The notes under the pieces are model-generated. The model saw only the letters and a program-made list of their open reading frames with translations, did not search any database and had not been told where the DNA came from. Of a stretch of 16,853 nucleotides of DNA, positions 9,674 to 16,715 are shown piece after piece. Every line of letters starts with the position of its first letter. The stretch's first letter is position 1. Origin of the DNA: JBHGAV01 sp041946685. Its GTDB lineage: Bacteria > Acidobacteriota > Terriglobia > Bryobacterales > Bryobacteraceae. Location: assembly GCA_041946685.1 (NCBI GenBank), contig JBHGAV010000077.1, positions 1 to 16,853 of the forward strand, given 5' to 3'. A program made the translations under genes and the position numbers.

Positions 9674-10075
9674 CTACGACACTGATTCCTCCACAGTCGA
9701 CCAGTTCGCATGAACGATGCGCCACTCTCCGTCCGTCAGTCGATAGACTGAGGTAGCCTTCCAAGGACCATGGGGCTGGCCATCGGGGGCAAAAGCTTGG
9801 TATCGAAATGTCAGAATGCCGACGTCGCCGTAGAGTTGCACCTTGGGATCGATGATTTCGTAACGGTGAACGGGAATCTGCCCCACCAATGACGTGAAGT
9901 AGTTCCGCATCGCATCGAGTCCGTCGATTCGCGTCTGCGCGGCAATATCGTCGAAATACGTCACATCACTGGCGTCCACATCCAAATACCCGAGCGGATT
10001 CCCCTGCGCCCAATGATCAAGTGCCTTTCGCTCCTGCGCAAGAATGGCTTGCTCCGCGTGGGCGTGCCCGACCAT
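9674..10075 (-). CDS. SnoaL/NTF2-like (DUF4440-type) small protein
   Basis: 133-residue cytoplasmic protein with no signal peptide. The fold is suggested by an N-terminal helix with a hydrophobic and acidic pattern (QAILAQERKALDHW), a central segment TRIDGLDAMRNYFTSLVG, and the C-terminal strands FRYQAFAPDGQPHGPWKATSVYRLTDGEWRIVHANWS. The last part is the hallmark ending of SnoaL-like/DUF4440 proteins. These cone-shaped alpha+beta domains serve as isomerases, hydrolases or simple ligand-binding proteins, so no reaction can be assigned. The ATG has a strong Shine-Dalgarno sequence. The gene stands alone and converges on hoxH. A palindrome lies 35-54 nt upstream of the ATG and might be an operator. 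Confidence 0.75.
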   Translation of the reverse strand: MVGHAHAEQAILAQERKALDHWAQGNPLGYLDVDASDVTYFDDIAAQTRIDGLDAMRNYFTSLVGQIPVHRYEIIDPKVQLYGDVGILTFRYQAFAPDGQPHGPWKATSVYRLTDGEWRIVHANWSTVEESVS

Positions 10076-10079
10076 ATTG

Positions 10080-10085
10080 ACCTCC
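10080..10085 (-). promoter_or_regulatory. Ribosome binding site of the SnoaL-like gene
   Basis: Read on the minus strand this is GGAGGT, 4 nt before the ATG at 10075. It supports that start and that the gene is real. Confidence 0.65.
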
Positions 10086-10109
10086 CGTGACCAGGATCCT
10101 CTGCTTGCA

Positions 10110-10129
10110 CTATAACGGCCGTAGTATAG
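10110..10129. promoter_or_regulatory. Palindrome upstream of the SnoaL-like gene
   Basis: A perfect 8-nt palindrome, ACGGCCGT (10115-10122), is flanked by CTATA on the left and TATAG on the right, with a 2-nt asymmetry. It lies 35-54 nt upstream of the minus-strand ATG, where an operator or promoter would be expected. TATA-like hexamers overlap it. No regulator is identifiable. Confidence 0.3.
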
Positions 10130-10241
10130 CCAGAAACGGAGATCTCATGCTGGTGGAGAGTTTCTGGTATCAACGACACAGCTGGTGAAAACGCGCTCAG
10201 CCTTCATCTGTCGGGGCTCGTGGGTCGCATTTTCCTGCGGC

Positions 10242-10655
10242 TACTCAGTCGGCTTGGTAGACCGCCTCTTGCGCATCGACTCTCCGCGCATGTCGATGCG
10301 GTGGGAGTTGCCGGTAACCCTAACCTGACACCCGGGTTCCGCCAGGCCAATTCCGCTTCTCCGCATTGGGTTCTCGGCCAACCGCGTGTTTAGCGTGAGT
10401 GGAGCTGCGCAGTGCGGCCGCGGGCCCTCCGGCGAGCTGTTCTTCTGCCTGGATGGCTCCCAAATCGCTGAGCTCCGTCACCGAGGCACATATGGTCCTG
10501 TCATCGGAGTTGGGATTCAATTCCGGTGGGGGCGCCTGAGGCTCGAGCCCGAGGTGCGCCTGACACGCTGGACGGATCGCAACTTCGGAGTCAGGGACTC
10601 GGCGGTACGTTCGGAGTTGAATGAAGTTCAGATACTGACGGCAGTGAGGTTCTGA
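10242..10655 (+). pseudogene. Remnant of an outer-membrane beta-barrel protein
   Basis: The frame ending at TGA 10653-10655 reads like the C-terminal part of a porin-type outer membrane beta-barrel protein. It has alternating strands such as YGPVIGVGIQFRWG and LRLEPEVRLTRWTDRNFG, and ends VQILTAVRF, with the terminal Phe typical of a barrel-insertion signal. In the same frame upstream, SMRWELPVTLT also fits a barrel strand, but an in-frame TGA at 10326-10328 splits the two. There is no start with a ribosome site, no signal peptide and no N-terminal half, and the frame closes at a TAG at 10122-10124. I read it as a decayed, truncated gene. The downstream piece alone could be opened from GTG 10386, which would give 89 residues unlikely to fold. 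Confidence 0.5.
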
Positions 10656-10690
10656 GCGGACCGCCCCAACCAATAGAATCAATAAGATAC

Positions 10691-10707
10691 GGGAACCTCT
10701 GGTTCCC
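10691..10707. terminator. Perfect hairpin, possible terminator
   Basis: GGGAACC (10691-10697) and GGTTCCC (10701-10707) form a perfect 7-bp stem with a 3-nt loop. It lies 36 nt after the beta-barrel remnant and 42 nt beyond the stop of the minus-strand gene at 10750. On the minus strand it is followed by a moderately T-rich stretch rather than a clean T-run, so termination is only plausible. Confidence 0.35.
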
Positions 10708-10711
10708 CTCG

Positions 10712-10750
10712 AAATCCCGCGGCAGATGGTTTTGGACTCTTCCGGGATTT
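10712..10750. other. Second inverted repeat
   Basis: AAATCCCG (10712-10719) pairs with CGGGATTT (10743-10750) around a 23-nt loop, and the plus strand then continues T-A-G. It touches the stop codon of the minus-strand gene. Together with the hairpin just before it, it may form a bidirectional transcription end. Confidence 0.3.
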
Positions 10751-11073
10751 TAGTGGCAGGACGGAGCCATATCCAGACCGCCGCAGTGGAAGTAGATCGC
10801 CGTTTGGAGGTCCCTCTTGTTCCGGAATCCTCGGGCCGTGTACTTCCCCCATTGGATCTTCGCGTTGATCGATTCGCTCATCTGTCCGTCCCCTAGAGCT
10901 CCGGAGCAGGTTCCACTGATGGTCTCGCCGCTCTGTTTGAGGACGAAGATGGGGGCTCCGCTTCCGGCGTCCGTCTCAAGGCTAACATTCCAGGTGCCGC
11001 CGTAATCCACCGCCAGGAGAGACACCTCAAGTGGGGCCAGAATAGCCCGCAGTCGTCGCATGATTCGGAGCAT
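10750..11073 (-). CDS. Small secreted-type protein with GTWN...ETDAGSG motif, possibly decaying
   Basis: 107 codons. An N-terminal stretch, MRRLRAILAPLEVSLLAV, looks like a weak or damaged signal peptide with a Glu inside its hydrophobic core. A short domain follows: GGTWNVSLETDAGSGAPIFVLKQSGETISGTCSGALG. I recognise this as a beta-strand pattern common in small secreted proteins of Acidobacteriota, where it is usually followed by more strands. Here the end (HCGGLDMAPSCH) looks off-family. I see no clear Shine-Dalgarno sequence before ATG 11073 or the second ATG at 11061. It could be a real small gene or a fragment. Function unknown. Confidence 0.45.
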   Translation of the reverse strand: MLRIMRRLRAILAPLEVSLLAVDYGGTWNVSLETDAGSGAPIFVLKQSGETISGTCSGALGDGQMSESINAKIQWGKYTARGFRNKRDLQTAIYFHCGGLDMAPSCH

Positions 11074-11090
11074 ATCCCTAGAAACCGTGC

Positions 11091-11096
11091 CATAAT
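11091..11096 (+). promoter_or_regulatory. Weak -10-like hexamer before the FecR-domain gene
   Basis: CATAAT matches the -10 consensus at five of six positions and lies 58 nt before the GTG start. No good -35 hexamer is found at 16-18 nt spacing, so this is only suggestive. Confidence 0.25.
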
Positions 11097-11141
11097 CGAG
11101 GTAACCGGCGCGGTATGACCCGCGTCTTTGGGCCGGAGAGG

Positions 11142-11148
11142 AAGGAGG
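11142..11148 (+). promoter_or_regulatory. Ribosome binding site of the FecR-domain gene
   Basis: AAGGAGG lies 5 nt before GTG 11154. This selects the GTG over the in-frame ATG at 11115, which has no ribosome site and would put 13 extra residues before the signal peptide. Confidence 0.7.
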
Positions 11149-11153
11149 CCGCC

Positions 11154-12146
11154 GTGAAGAGCAAGTGGAACGCAGCTCTCATATTGGTGGTGCTGCTTGG
11201 AACCGCTGGCTTACCCCTGTTTGCGCAGAACGTGATTTCCGCGCAGGCAGGGCTCGTCAATTTCACCGAAGGCCCGGTTCTCATTAACGAGAAGGCGACA
11301 GAGCCGTCGCGTGGGACCTTCCCGCAGATGAAGGAGCAGGATACCCTGCGGACAACCTGGGTACGCGCCGAACTATTGCTGAACCCCGGCGTCTTCCTCC
11401 GGGTGGGCCGCGACAGCTCCTTCCGGCTGCTCTCTAGTAAGATCACCGATTCCAAGGTCGAGCTTCTCTCGGGCAGCGTGGTGCTCGAAGCAGGCCAGAT
11501 GGGGAAGAAGACGGCAGTCACCCTTTTGCTGGGGGACGCGACGATCTCGATCCTGAAGCCGGGACTGTACCGCCTGGATGCGGAGCCGGCGGGAATCAAG
11601 GTGTTTGAAGGCAAGGCCGCGGTCCAGTCCGGAGGCAAGAGGGTCGTTGAGGTGAAGAAAGGCCGGTTTCTCTCGCTGGCAGAGGATACAGTCGCTCTCA
11701 AGTTCGACCGCAAGCACGGCGATGCCCTGGACCAATGGAGCGGCAAGAGAGCCGGGTATCTGGCCATGGTGAACCTCTCGACGGCCCGGTCGCTCTGGGG
11801 CCAAGGCAGAAACCTGCGCTGCAACGGCTGGTGCCTCAACTCCTACTACGGCATGGTCACATTCATCCCCCTTACCGGTTACTACTACAGCCCGTATGGG
11901 TACTACTTCTATAGCCCGCGCGAGATCTATCAGCCTCGGTCGAACGACGCGTCTTATGGGGGTTATCAAGGAGGGGGCGGGGGGGGAATTGGCAGTCCTG
12001 CCAGCTCCACCGGTTACGCCGGCAGTTCCTCCCGGGTGGACCCACCTTCCAGCGGGGGCATAGCGCCGGGCGTAAGCTCGGGTCGTGTGGATCCCCCGTC
12101 CAGCGGGTCTGTCGCGCCGAGCGGCGGACGCGTCTCGCCGCCATAG
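11154..12146 (+). CDS. Secreted FecR-domain protein with Tyr/Gly-rich tail and RVDPP repeats
   Basis: 330 residues from the GTG. A signal peptide is clear: KSKW, then the hydrophobic ALILVVLLGTAGLPLF, with cleavage likely after A24. Residues ~33-115 form a FecR-type beta domain (ELLLNPGVFLRVGRDSSFRLL, then ELLSGSVVLEA), normally a periplasmic or envelope fold. QWSGKRAGYLA follows near 195. A Tyr-rich patch (TGYYYSPYGYYFYSP, ~241-255) leads to a polyglycine run and a Pro/Ser tail with RVDPP at 294-298 and 311-315 and RVSPP at 326-330. It lacks a transmembrane anti-sigma helix and no sigma factor is adjacent, so a classic FecR signalling role is unlikely; an envelope structural or binding role is a guess. 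It lies 26 nt upstream of tgt on the same strand, so co-transcription is possible. Confidence 0.8.
   Translation: MKSKWNAALILVVLLGTAGLPLFAQNVISAQAGLVNFTEGPVLINEKATEPSRGTFPQMKEQDTLRTTWVRAELLLNPGVFLRVGRDSSFRLLSSKITDSKVELLSGSVVLEAGQMGKKTAVTLLLGDATISILKPGLYRLDAEPAGIKVFEGKAAVQSGGKRVVEVKKGRFLSLAEDTVALKFDRKHGDALDQWSGKRAGYLAMVNLSTARSLWGQGRNLRCNGWCLNSYYGMVTFIPLTGYYYSPYGYYFYSPREIYQPRSNDASYGGYQGGGGGGIGSPASSTGYAGSSSRVDPPSSGGIAPGVSSGRVDPPSSGSVAPSGGRVSPP
12033..12143 (+). repeat. In-frame tandem repeat in the FecR-domain protein tail
   Basis: Two units of 51 and 45 nt (12033-12083 and 12084-12128) plus a partial third encode RVDPPSSGG-IAP-type, RVDPPSSGS-VAP and GRVSPP. Codons differ between copies, so the repeat is older at DNA level than a fresh slippage event. 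It is likely a flexible, extended tail. Confidence 0.6.
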
Positions 12147-12172
12147 CACGGCTGCAACACACATAGAATGGT

Positions 12173-13306
12173 GTGGTGGCTTCGGTTCGTTTCGAGCTGG
12201 TGGCCCGGTGTCCTTCGACGGGGGCGCGGGCGGGTCTGTTGTACACCCCGCATGGAGTGGTGGAAACACCCGTCTTCATGCCGGTGGGGACGCAGGCTGC
12301 GGTCAAGGGCGTGGCCCCGCGGGACCTGGAACAGGACCTCGACGTTAAGATCCTGCTGGCCAACACCTACCACCTTTATCTGAGACCCGGCCACGAGATC
12401 GTCCGGCGGTTGGGCGGCCTGCACCGTTTCATGAACTGGCCGCGTCCGATTCTGACCGACTCGGGCGGCTTTCAGGTCTTCAGCCTGAGCGGTTTGCGCA
12501 AAGTCAGCGACGAGGGCGTTCTGTTCCGCTCGCACCTGAACGGCGACTCGCACCTGTTCACGCCGGCCTCGACCGTGGACGTGCAGCTTGCGCTCGGAAG
12601 CGACATCATGATGACGCTGGATGAGTGCCTGGAGTACCCAGCCACCCACGAGACAGCGCGCTTGTCCGTCGGCAGGACCGTGCGCTGGGCGAAGGCGGCT
12701 TTTGACCACTACCGCGGACGCGGTGAGTCTGGTTCCTCGCTGTTTCCCATCGTGCAGGGTTCGATGTTCAAGGATCTCCGGCGGGAATGCGCATCGGCGC
12801 TGGTGGCTCTGGATGCGGACGGGTACGCGATCGGCGGACTGTCGGTCGGCGAGCCGCGATCCCTAAGCCTGGAAGTGGCGGCGGAAACCGCACCGTTGCT
12901 GCCGCCGGACCGCCCGCGTTACGTGATGGGAGTGGGCTTGCCGGAGGAACTGCCCGAGTACGTCGCCCGGGGCATCGACATGATGGATTGCGTGATGCCC
13001 TCGCGCAACGCCCGCAACGGCTGCCTCTTCACTTCCCGCGGCCGCGTGGTGATCAAGCAGACAAGATATAAAGATGATCCAGCCCCGGTGGACGAGAACT
13101 GCCCTTGTTACGGATGCCGCAATTTCTCCCGGGCCTACCTGCGGCACCTGTTCCTGGCGGGGGAAATGCTGTTTTCGACCCTGGCCACCCTGCACAACCT
13201 CCGGCACTACCTTGACATCATGCGGGATCTCAGGCAGTCTATATTGTTTGGCACCTTCCCGGAGATGGCGCGACGGGTTGCCCGTGCGCCGGCTGAGGGA
13301 GGGTAG
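12173..13306 (+). CDS. tgt: tRNA-guanine transglycosylase
   Basis: 377-residue enzyme that exchanges guanine-34 of Asp, Asn, His and Tyr tRNAs for preQ1 in queuosine synthesis, close to the E. coli length of 375. Motifs run colinearly: ETPVFMPVGTQAAVKG at 31-46, the catalytic-base region LTDSGGFQVFSL with D96, VQGS at 194-197, GGLSVGEP at 221-228, and the nucleophile D272 in GIDMMDCVMPSRNARNG. The zinc site is C310, C312, C315 and H341. The start is one of tandem GTG codons at 12173/12176, and no clear ribosome site is visible. That hints at translational coupling to the FecR-domain gene ending 26 nt upstream. A tgt-yajC-secD-secF order is common in bacteria. Confidence 0.97.
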   Translation: MVASVRFELVARCPSTGARAGLLYTPHGVVETPVFMPVGTQAAVKGVAPRDLEQDLDVKILLANTYHLYLRPGHEIVRRLGGLHRFMNWPRPILTDSGGFQVFSLSGLRKVSDEGVLFRSHLNGDSHLFTPASTVDVQLALGSDIMMTLDECLEYPATHETARLSVGRTVRWAKAAFDHYRGRGESGSSLFPIVQGSMFKDLRRECASALVALDADGYAIGGLSVGEPRSLSLEVAAETAPLLPPDRPRYVMGVGLPEELPEYVARGIDMMDCVMPSRNARNGCLFTSRGRVVIKQTRYKDDPAPVDENCPCYGCRNFSRAYLRHLFLAGEMLFSTLATLHNLRHYLDIMRDLRQSILFGTFPEMARRVARAPAEGG

Positions 13307-13384
13307 GAAGTTTGCTTGCACCTGCCCCCGCTGGTGGTCCTGAGGGTCAGTAACGGGACAGAATTCTCCGAGACCGAAGCAGGC

Positions 13385-13390
13385 AAGAGG
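13385..13390 (+). promoter_or_regulatory. Ribosome binding site of yajC
   Basis: AAGAGG lies 6 nt before GTG 13397. It favours this start over the in-frame TTG at 13316, which would add 27 unconserved residues. Confidence 0.6.
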
Positions 13391-13396
13391 TCGAAC

Positions 13397-13708
13397 GTGG
13401 TTCCGAGCTTTCTCATCCAGTCGCAGGCTCAGTCCAACCCGATCCTGGGCTTCCTGCCCATAATCCTGATCTTTGCCATTTTCTACTTTCTGCTGTTCAT
13501 GCCCATGCAGCGGCAGAAGAAACAGCAGCAGAAGATGTTGCGGGAGTTGCAGACGGGGAACGTGGTGATCACCTCGGGGGGGATCGTCGGCACGATCGTA
13601 GCCATCGAGGAGGACACCCTCGTGCTGCGGGTCAAGCCCGACAACGTCAAGATCCAGATGGCGCGCAGCGCCGTGGCGGCGCTGGTGCCGGAAAAGAAGA
13701 AGGACTGA
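13397..13708 (+). CDS. yajC: Preprotein translocase subunit YajC
   Basis: 103-residue single-pass inner membrane protein that joins SecD and SecF in the Sec holo-translocon. A short N-terminal segment rich in Gln and Ser (FLIQSQAQSNP) precedes one transmembrane helix, ILGFLPIILIFAIFYFLLF. The family signature MPMQRQKKQQQKM follows, then the cytoplasmic domain (LQTGNVVITSGGIVGTIVAIEEDTLVLRV). The length is close to E. coli YajC (110) when the GTG at 13397 is used. It lies 90 nt after tgt, and secD starts 9 nt after its stop, so yajC and secD are very likely co-transcribed. Confidence 0.93.
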   Translation: MVPSFLIQSQAQSNPILGFLPIILIFAIFYFLLFMPMQRQKKQQQKMLRELQTGNVVITSGGIVGTIVAIEEDTLVLRVKPDNVKIQMARSAVAALVPEKKKD

Positions 13709-13717
13709 CGGACTGTT

Positions 13718-15334
13718 ATGGACAGAAAGTTGATAACCCGGCTGGTGGCGATCTCGGCGGTGATCCTGATCTGCATCTATGGGGTCATCGGCATTCCGTC
13801 CTCTTGGCAGGCGATCAAGAACAACTTCGCCAAGAACATCAAGCTCGGGCTTGATTTGCGCGGCGGCAGCCACCTTATCCTGCAGGTGCAGGTGCAAGAT
13901 GCCATGAAGGTGGAAGCCGACCAGACCATGGAGCGCGCCAAAGAAGAGCTTCGCAAGGCCGGCATCGACTACACCACCATGGACCGCAACGACCCCGCCA
14001 CCGTCCAGGAGGCGGATGCGATCCAGATCAACGTGCGCGGGGTGCCGGCCGAGAAGTCGGCCGATTTCCGGCGAGTCGTTGGCGACAGATTTCCCCTCTG
14101 GGTTCTGACTCCGATCAATTCCACCGACTACCGGATGAACCTTCGCCCCTCCGAGTTGCTCAGTCTGAAGCGGGACACCGTCGAGCGCTCCATGCGCACC
14201 ATCGAGCAGCGCATCAACGGCCTGGGTCTGACCGAGCCCACCATCCAGTTACATGGCCGCACGGACGCCGAGTACGAAATCCTGGTTCAGTTGCCCGGTG
14301 TAGACGATCCGGCTCGCGTGAAGTCGATCATGCAGACGGCCGCCATGTTGGAGATCACCCATGTTCTTGACGGCCCGTTTTCCAGCCCGGAGCAGGCGAT
14401 GGCCAAAACCGGCGGGGTGCTGCCCCTGAACAGCAGGCTCGTCAAGATGGCGCCTGGCCGGGAATCCGGAGATAGCTGGTACTTGGTGAACCGATCGCCT
14501 GTGGTCACGGGACGTGATCTCCGCAACGCCAGGCCCGGGCGTGACGAGTTTCAGAGGTGGGAGACGGATTTCACGCTGACCCAGGACGCTTCCCGCAGAT
14601 TCGGCCGCTACACGGAATCCAACATCGGGAACCGCCTGGCGGTGGTCCTGGACAACCAGATCCACAGCGTCGCCACCATCCAGAACCGGATCGACGATTC
14701 CGGACGGATCACAGGTATCGGAGGCGAACAAGAAGCTTCCGACCTGGCGCTGGTGCTGAGGGCCGGATCGCTGCCGGCGGGCATTGTCTACTTGGAGGAG
14801 CGGTCGATCGGACCCTCTCTGGGGGCCGATTCGATTCATCAGGGAATTGTAGCCGGGCTGGTGGGCCTGGCGGCCGTCGTATCCTTCATGCTGGTTTACT
14901 ACAAGCGAAGCGGCGTCAACGCGACTCTCGCGCTGGTGCTGAACGCGCTCATACTGCTCGCCGCCCTCTCCTATTTCGATGCCGTGCTTACATTACCCGG
15001 CATCGCCGGAGTGGTGCTCACCATAGGTATGGCTGTGGACAGCAACGTCCTGATATTTGAGAGGATCCGGGAAGAGCTGCGCACAGGGAAGGGCATAGCG
15101 GCTTCAATTGACGCCGGCTTCAGCAAGGCGTTTCTGACCATCATCGACACCCACGTCACAACGGTGGTATCCTGCGCGTTTCTGTTCATGTTCGGGACGG
15201 GACCGGTGAAGGGTTTTGCTGTGACCCTGGTCATCGGCTTGATCTCCAACCTGTTCACGGCTGTGTTTGTGTCCAGGGTGATTTTCGACTGGGAGTTGGC
15301 GAGCCAGCCGCGCATGGAAAGATTGAGTATTTGA
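13718..15334 (+). CDS. secD: Protein translocase subunit SecD
   Basis: 538-residue inner membrane RND-family protein that uses the proton motive force with SecF to pull proteins through SecYEG. One transmembrane helix at ~8-26 precedes the conserved LGLDLRGGSHL at 43-53. A large periplasmic P1 region contains the family segments SMRTIEQRINGLGLTEPTIQ (158-177) and YEILVQLPG (186-194). From ~375 five transmembrane segments follow, with the proton-relay motif GMAVDSNVLIFERIREE (D441). The ending ELASQPRMERLSI is typical. It is shorter than E. coli SecD (615) but within the family range. The ATG has only a weak, distant purine stretch, consistent with coupling to yajC. Confidence 0.97.
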   Translation: MDRKLITRLVAISAVILICIYGVIGIPSSWQAIKNNFAKNIKLGLDLRGGSHLILQVQVQDAMKVEADQTMERAKEELRKAGIDYTTMDRNDPATVQEADAIQINVRGVPAEKSADFRRVVGDRFPLWVLTPINSTDYRMNLRPSELLSLKRDTVERSMRTIEQRINGLGLTEPTIQLHGRTDAEYEILVQLPGVDDPARVKSIMQTAAMLEITHVLDGPFSSPEQAMAKTGGVLPLNSRLVKMAPGRESGDSWYLVNRSPVVTGRDLRNARPGRDEFQRWETDFTLTQDASRRFGRYTESNIGNRLAVVLDNQIHSVATIQNRIDDSGRITGIGGEQEASDLALVLRAGSLPAGIVYLEERSIGPSLGADSIHQGIVAGLVGLAAVVSFMLVYYKRSGVNATLALVLNALILLAALSYFDAVLTLPGIAGVVLTIGMAVDSNVLIFERIREELRTGKGIAASIDAGFSKAFLTIIDTHVTTVVSCAFLFMFGTGPVKGFAVTLVIGLISNLFTAVFVSRVIFDWELASQPRMERLSI

Positions 15335-15474
15335 CTAGGACCAGAAGTAATAGTACGGCTTCGGAATGAGATAAAGCTGTCCGGGTAGCCCGGAGTAGTT
15401 TTCTGCTGTAGGATGGGAACTTCCGCCGGTGCGACGGTGTCTACAAAGGCAAGACCCGGGCCAGACAGGTCTGC
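15335..15474 (+). other. 140-nt gap between secD and secF
   Basis: secD and secF are usually adjacent, so this gap is long. It contains a short hairpin, CCGGG-TAG-CCCGG at 15381-15393, followed by AGTAGTTTTCT, which could weaken transcription between the two genes. No plus-strand gene is seen. A minus-strand frame ending at 15335 reads a Tyr-rich tail, LPGQLYLIPKPYYYFWS, which may be chance or a remnant. Confidence 0.4.
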
Positions 15475-16710
15475 ATGCAACTGTTCAGAGAAACGAAGTT
15501 TGACTTCCTGGGTTGGAAGTGGCCGTTCATCGGCCTATCGGTGGTCCTGATGGCTGCGGGGATCATCAGCCTTGTGGTCAAGGGAGGTCCCCTTTACGGA
15601 ATCGACTTCCGCGGGGGAGCGTTACTGTATGTGAAATTCGCGGGGGAACCGCCGATCCAGCGGATTCGCAGTGTTTTGTCATCAAAGATCAGTGGTTCGG
15701 TCAGCGTCACCACGGTTACAGACACGCAGGAAGTGCTGATTGGGATCGAAATGAAAGACGAGCGCAGCCTGGAGCAGGCTCGCCAGAACGTGATTTCCAC
15801 CCTGCGCGCCACCTTCGCCAAGGAGCCCTCGAAACTGGATTTCAACAACGCTGGGCAGGACGCGCTCGTCGCTCGTCTGCGGGATCCGCTGCAGCGGGCC
15901 GGCGCCGGGCTCTCCGAGGAGCAACTCGGAAAGTTGGTGGCGGCGATGCGTGCATTCCGGGACACTCCTCCCCGCTCCGGACTGCTGAGAAGCATGGACG
16001 AACTGTCCGGCGTCGAGGGTGTGACGCCGGCCGTGATCGCGACGATGAAGCAGGAATGCTCGCTGGAGCCGTTTGCCGTGCGCCGGGTTGAAGTCGTGGG
16101 GCCGAAGATTGGGGCGGACCTGCGGATGCAGGCGATCAAGGCGACCCTCTACGCTCTGGCCGGCATGCTCGTCTACGTCGCGTTTCGTTTCGAATGGATA
16201 TACGGTGTGGCGGCGGTGCTGGCCGTGTTCCACGACACGGTGGTCACGATCGGGCTGTTCTCGATCTTCAACAAGGAAATCGACCTCACCGTGGTGGCCG
16301 CTATCTTGACGCTGGTCGGATACTCGATGAACGACACCATCGTCGTATTCGACCGCATTCGCGAGAACTTGAAGATCATGCGCCGCGAGAAGCTGGACGC
16401 TTTGATCAACCTCAGCATCAACCAGACGCTGAGCCGGACGGTGTTGACTTCCGGACTGACCTTCCTCACAGCAGCGGCGCTGCTGCTGTTTGGCGGACCG
16501 GTGCTGAACGGTTTTTCGTTTGCTTTGGTAGTCGGGATTTTGATTGGGACCTACTCTTCCGTGTTCATCGCCAGTCCGATTCTGGTTTTCTGGCAAAACT
16601 TCGTGGAGAGTCGCCAGAGGCCGGCTAAGGTAGCAACGCCGGCGAGAGAGAAAGATCTGCGTAGTGACCTGGGCCAGGGGGCGAAATCGCCCAAGGCCAA
16701 GAAAGGGTAG
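15475..16710 (+). CDS. secF: Protein translocase subunit SecF with enlarged periplasmic domain
   Basis: 411-residue partner of SecD in the Sec translocon. The start MQLFRETKFDFLGWKW matches the family, with the first transmembrane helix at ~17-36 and GIDFRGGALL at 42-51. The C-terminal membrane block begins near 222 and has VFHDTVVTIG (D254), VGYSMNDTIVVFDRIREN (281-298) and QTLSRTVLTSG (317-327). It is ~90 residues longer than E. coli SecF (323), mostly through an insertion at about 115-200 in the periplasmic loop plus a basic tail (KSPKAKKG). The insertion contains MDELSGVEGVTPAVIATM, reminiscent of a helix-hairpin-helix segment. No strong Shine-Dalgarno sequence precedes the ATG. The next gene starts 5 nt after the stop. 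Confidence 0.97.
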   Translation: MQLFRETKFDFLGWKWPFIGLSVVLMAAGIISLVVKGGPLYGIDFRGGALLYVKFAGEPPIQRIRSVLSSKISGSVSVTTVTDTQEVLIGIEMKDERSLEQARQNVISTLRATFAKEPSKLDFNNAGQDALVARLRDPLQRAGAGLSEEQLGKLVAAMRAFRDTPPRSGLLRSMDELSGVEGVTPAVIATMKQECSLEPFAVRRVEVVGPKIGADLRMQAIKATLYALAGMLVYVAFRFEWIYGVAAVLAVFHDTVVTIGLFSIFNKEIDLTVVAAILTLVGYSMNDTIVVFDRIRENLKIMRREKLDALINLSINQTLSRTVLTSGLTFLTAAALLLFGGPVLNGFSFALVVGILIGTYSSVFIASPILVFWQNFVESRQRPAKVATPAREKDLRSDLGQGAKSPKAKKG

Positions 16711-16715
16711 CGATT

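Noticed and set aside
9491..9756. Small plus-strand frames in the spacer after hoxH
   Set aside because: The predicted proteins are Gly/Arg/Ser-rich with no domain, and the frames run into the end of the convincing minus-strand SnoaL-like gene.
12014..12709. 231-codon minus-strand frame over the FecR-gene tail and tgt
   Set aside because: Shadow of tgt and of the repeat tail; no motifs, and tgt is unambiguous on the other strand.
13316..13396. TTG 13316 as yajC start (130 residues)
   Set aside because: It adds 27 residues without similarity to YajC and lacks a ribosome site. GTG 13397 has one and gives the usual length.
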